From: Bacteroidota bacterium
GTDB taxonomy: Bacteria; Bacteroidota; Kryptoniia; Kryptoniales; JAKASW01
Reading direction: 5' to 3'
Length of the DNA: 6,350 bases
Assembly (NCBI GenBank): GCA_021796055.1
Contig: JAJYOS010000407.1
Span: forward strand, 1-6,350
Shown here piece after piece: positions 6,004 through 6,350 of this stretch. A program made the position numbers and the translations under genes. Numbering within the stretch: the first letter of the stretch is position 1; every line of letters begins with the position of its first letter. The notes under the pieces were generated by a model. It saw only the letters and a list, made by a program, of their open reading frames with translations. It ran no database searches and had not been told where the DNA came from.

Positions 6004-6350
6004 CTAAATTTCCTGCTCTGCGTCCAACGGCTCGAACATGCCGCTCTCCGCAAGTGAAGAAACAATGCCATTGGCAATCTCACCGATCTCCCACTTATCC
6101 ACTTCTTCGCGCGGCACGGTGTCGACGGAGCTGTTTTCTCGACGGACACTTATACAATCGGTGAGTCTTCCCTCGGCGATGAACGCGAAATCCCGCTCTC
6201 TCCGTCTCGCGATGAGAGAGTAAAGCTCGTAAGGGACGTCCTCATTTTCCCACAGGGCTGTATCGATATCCTTCCCGTTGTACGCCTTGAACGTCACCCT
6301 GTATTCCCCATCGCCTATCATCACGACGTTTTGCACTATACCCTGATAAT
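6004..6350 (-). CDS. Unrecognised protein, C-terminal part, open at the right edge
   Basis: The frame is open from the window edge to a TAG at 6004-6006, giving at least 114 residues. I do not recognise the family. Codons end mostly in G or C as in the neighbouring genes, which supports real coding. The visible part begins YQGIVQNVVMIGDGEYRVTF, a beta-strand-like stretch, then WENEDVPYELYSLIARRRERDFAF, which looks helical with a basic patch. It ends in an acidic region (PREEVDKWEIGEIANGIV, FEPLDAEQEI). There is no signal peptide or membrane segment in what is seen, so it is probably cytoplasmic. A GTG at 6336 or an ATG at 6321 could be the start, but neither has a clear ribosome site and both would begin inside an unbroken frame, so I treat it as truncated by the window. 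Confidence 0.6.
   Translation of the reverse strand, partial: YQGIVQNVVMIGDGEYRVTFKAYNGKDIDTALWENEDVPYELYSLIARRRERDFAFIAEGRLTDCISVRRENSSVDTVPREEVDKWEIGEIANGIVSSLAESGMFEPLDAEQEI

Noticed and set aside
5815..6164. Plus-strand frames facing the right-edge gene.
   Set aside because: They lie opposite the coding-like minus-strand frame, are rich in Arg and Ser as antisense shadows often are, and lack ribosome sites.

Overview
The window looks like an ordinary chromosomal stretch from a Gram-negative bacterium of the Bacteroidota/Chlorobiota/Ignavibacteria (FCB) type. The main evidence is a C-terminal domain on the secreted GH9 enzyme that reads like a type IX secretion (Por) sorting domain, with an NFPN-FN block, a KVYDVLGRRVATL block and a SGVYFYK...KLMMVK end. 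Moderate GC, AG-rich Shine-Dalgarno sites and a good sigma-70-like promoter fit a Chlorobi/Ignavibacteria-like member better than a classical Bacteroides. The lineage is an inference and no species is claimed.

Layout: on the minus strand, positions 1-2198 hold a plant-polysaccharide pair. A complete secreted GH9 endoglucanase-type enzyme (177-2198) is followed 33 bases downstream by the first 47 codons of what looks like a GH3 beta-glucosidase (143 to beyond position 1). A promoter-like element lies about 105 bases upstream of the GH9 start. Positions 2199-2790 form a 592-base gene-free divergent region, unusually rich in inverted repeats on the side facing the next gene. A plus-strand, membrane-anchored M23 (LytM) peptidase follows (2791-3729). 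It converges on a minus-strand 6-phosphofructokinase (3804-4775), and upstream of that is a minus-strand DedA-family membrane protein (5006-5611). A 392-base stretch without a convincing gene follows. The 3' part of an unrecognised minus-strand gene (6004 to the right edge) closes the window.

How the genes may work together: GH9 would cut beta-1,4-glucan outside the cell, GH3 would turn cello-oligosaccharides into glucose, and phosphofructokinase would process the sugar in glycolysis. Only GH9 and GH3 look co-transcribed. M23 and DedA are cell-envelope genes with no evident link to the sugar pair.

I found no mobile element, CRISPR array, RNA gene or recognisably new multi-gene system. The points most worth a second look are the phosphofructokinase, where Asn replaces the active-site Asp of the GGDGS motif and the effector site is altered, the cluster of dyads in front of the M23 gene, a long stem at the dedA stop codon, and the unidentified gene at the right edge.
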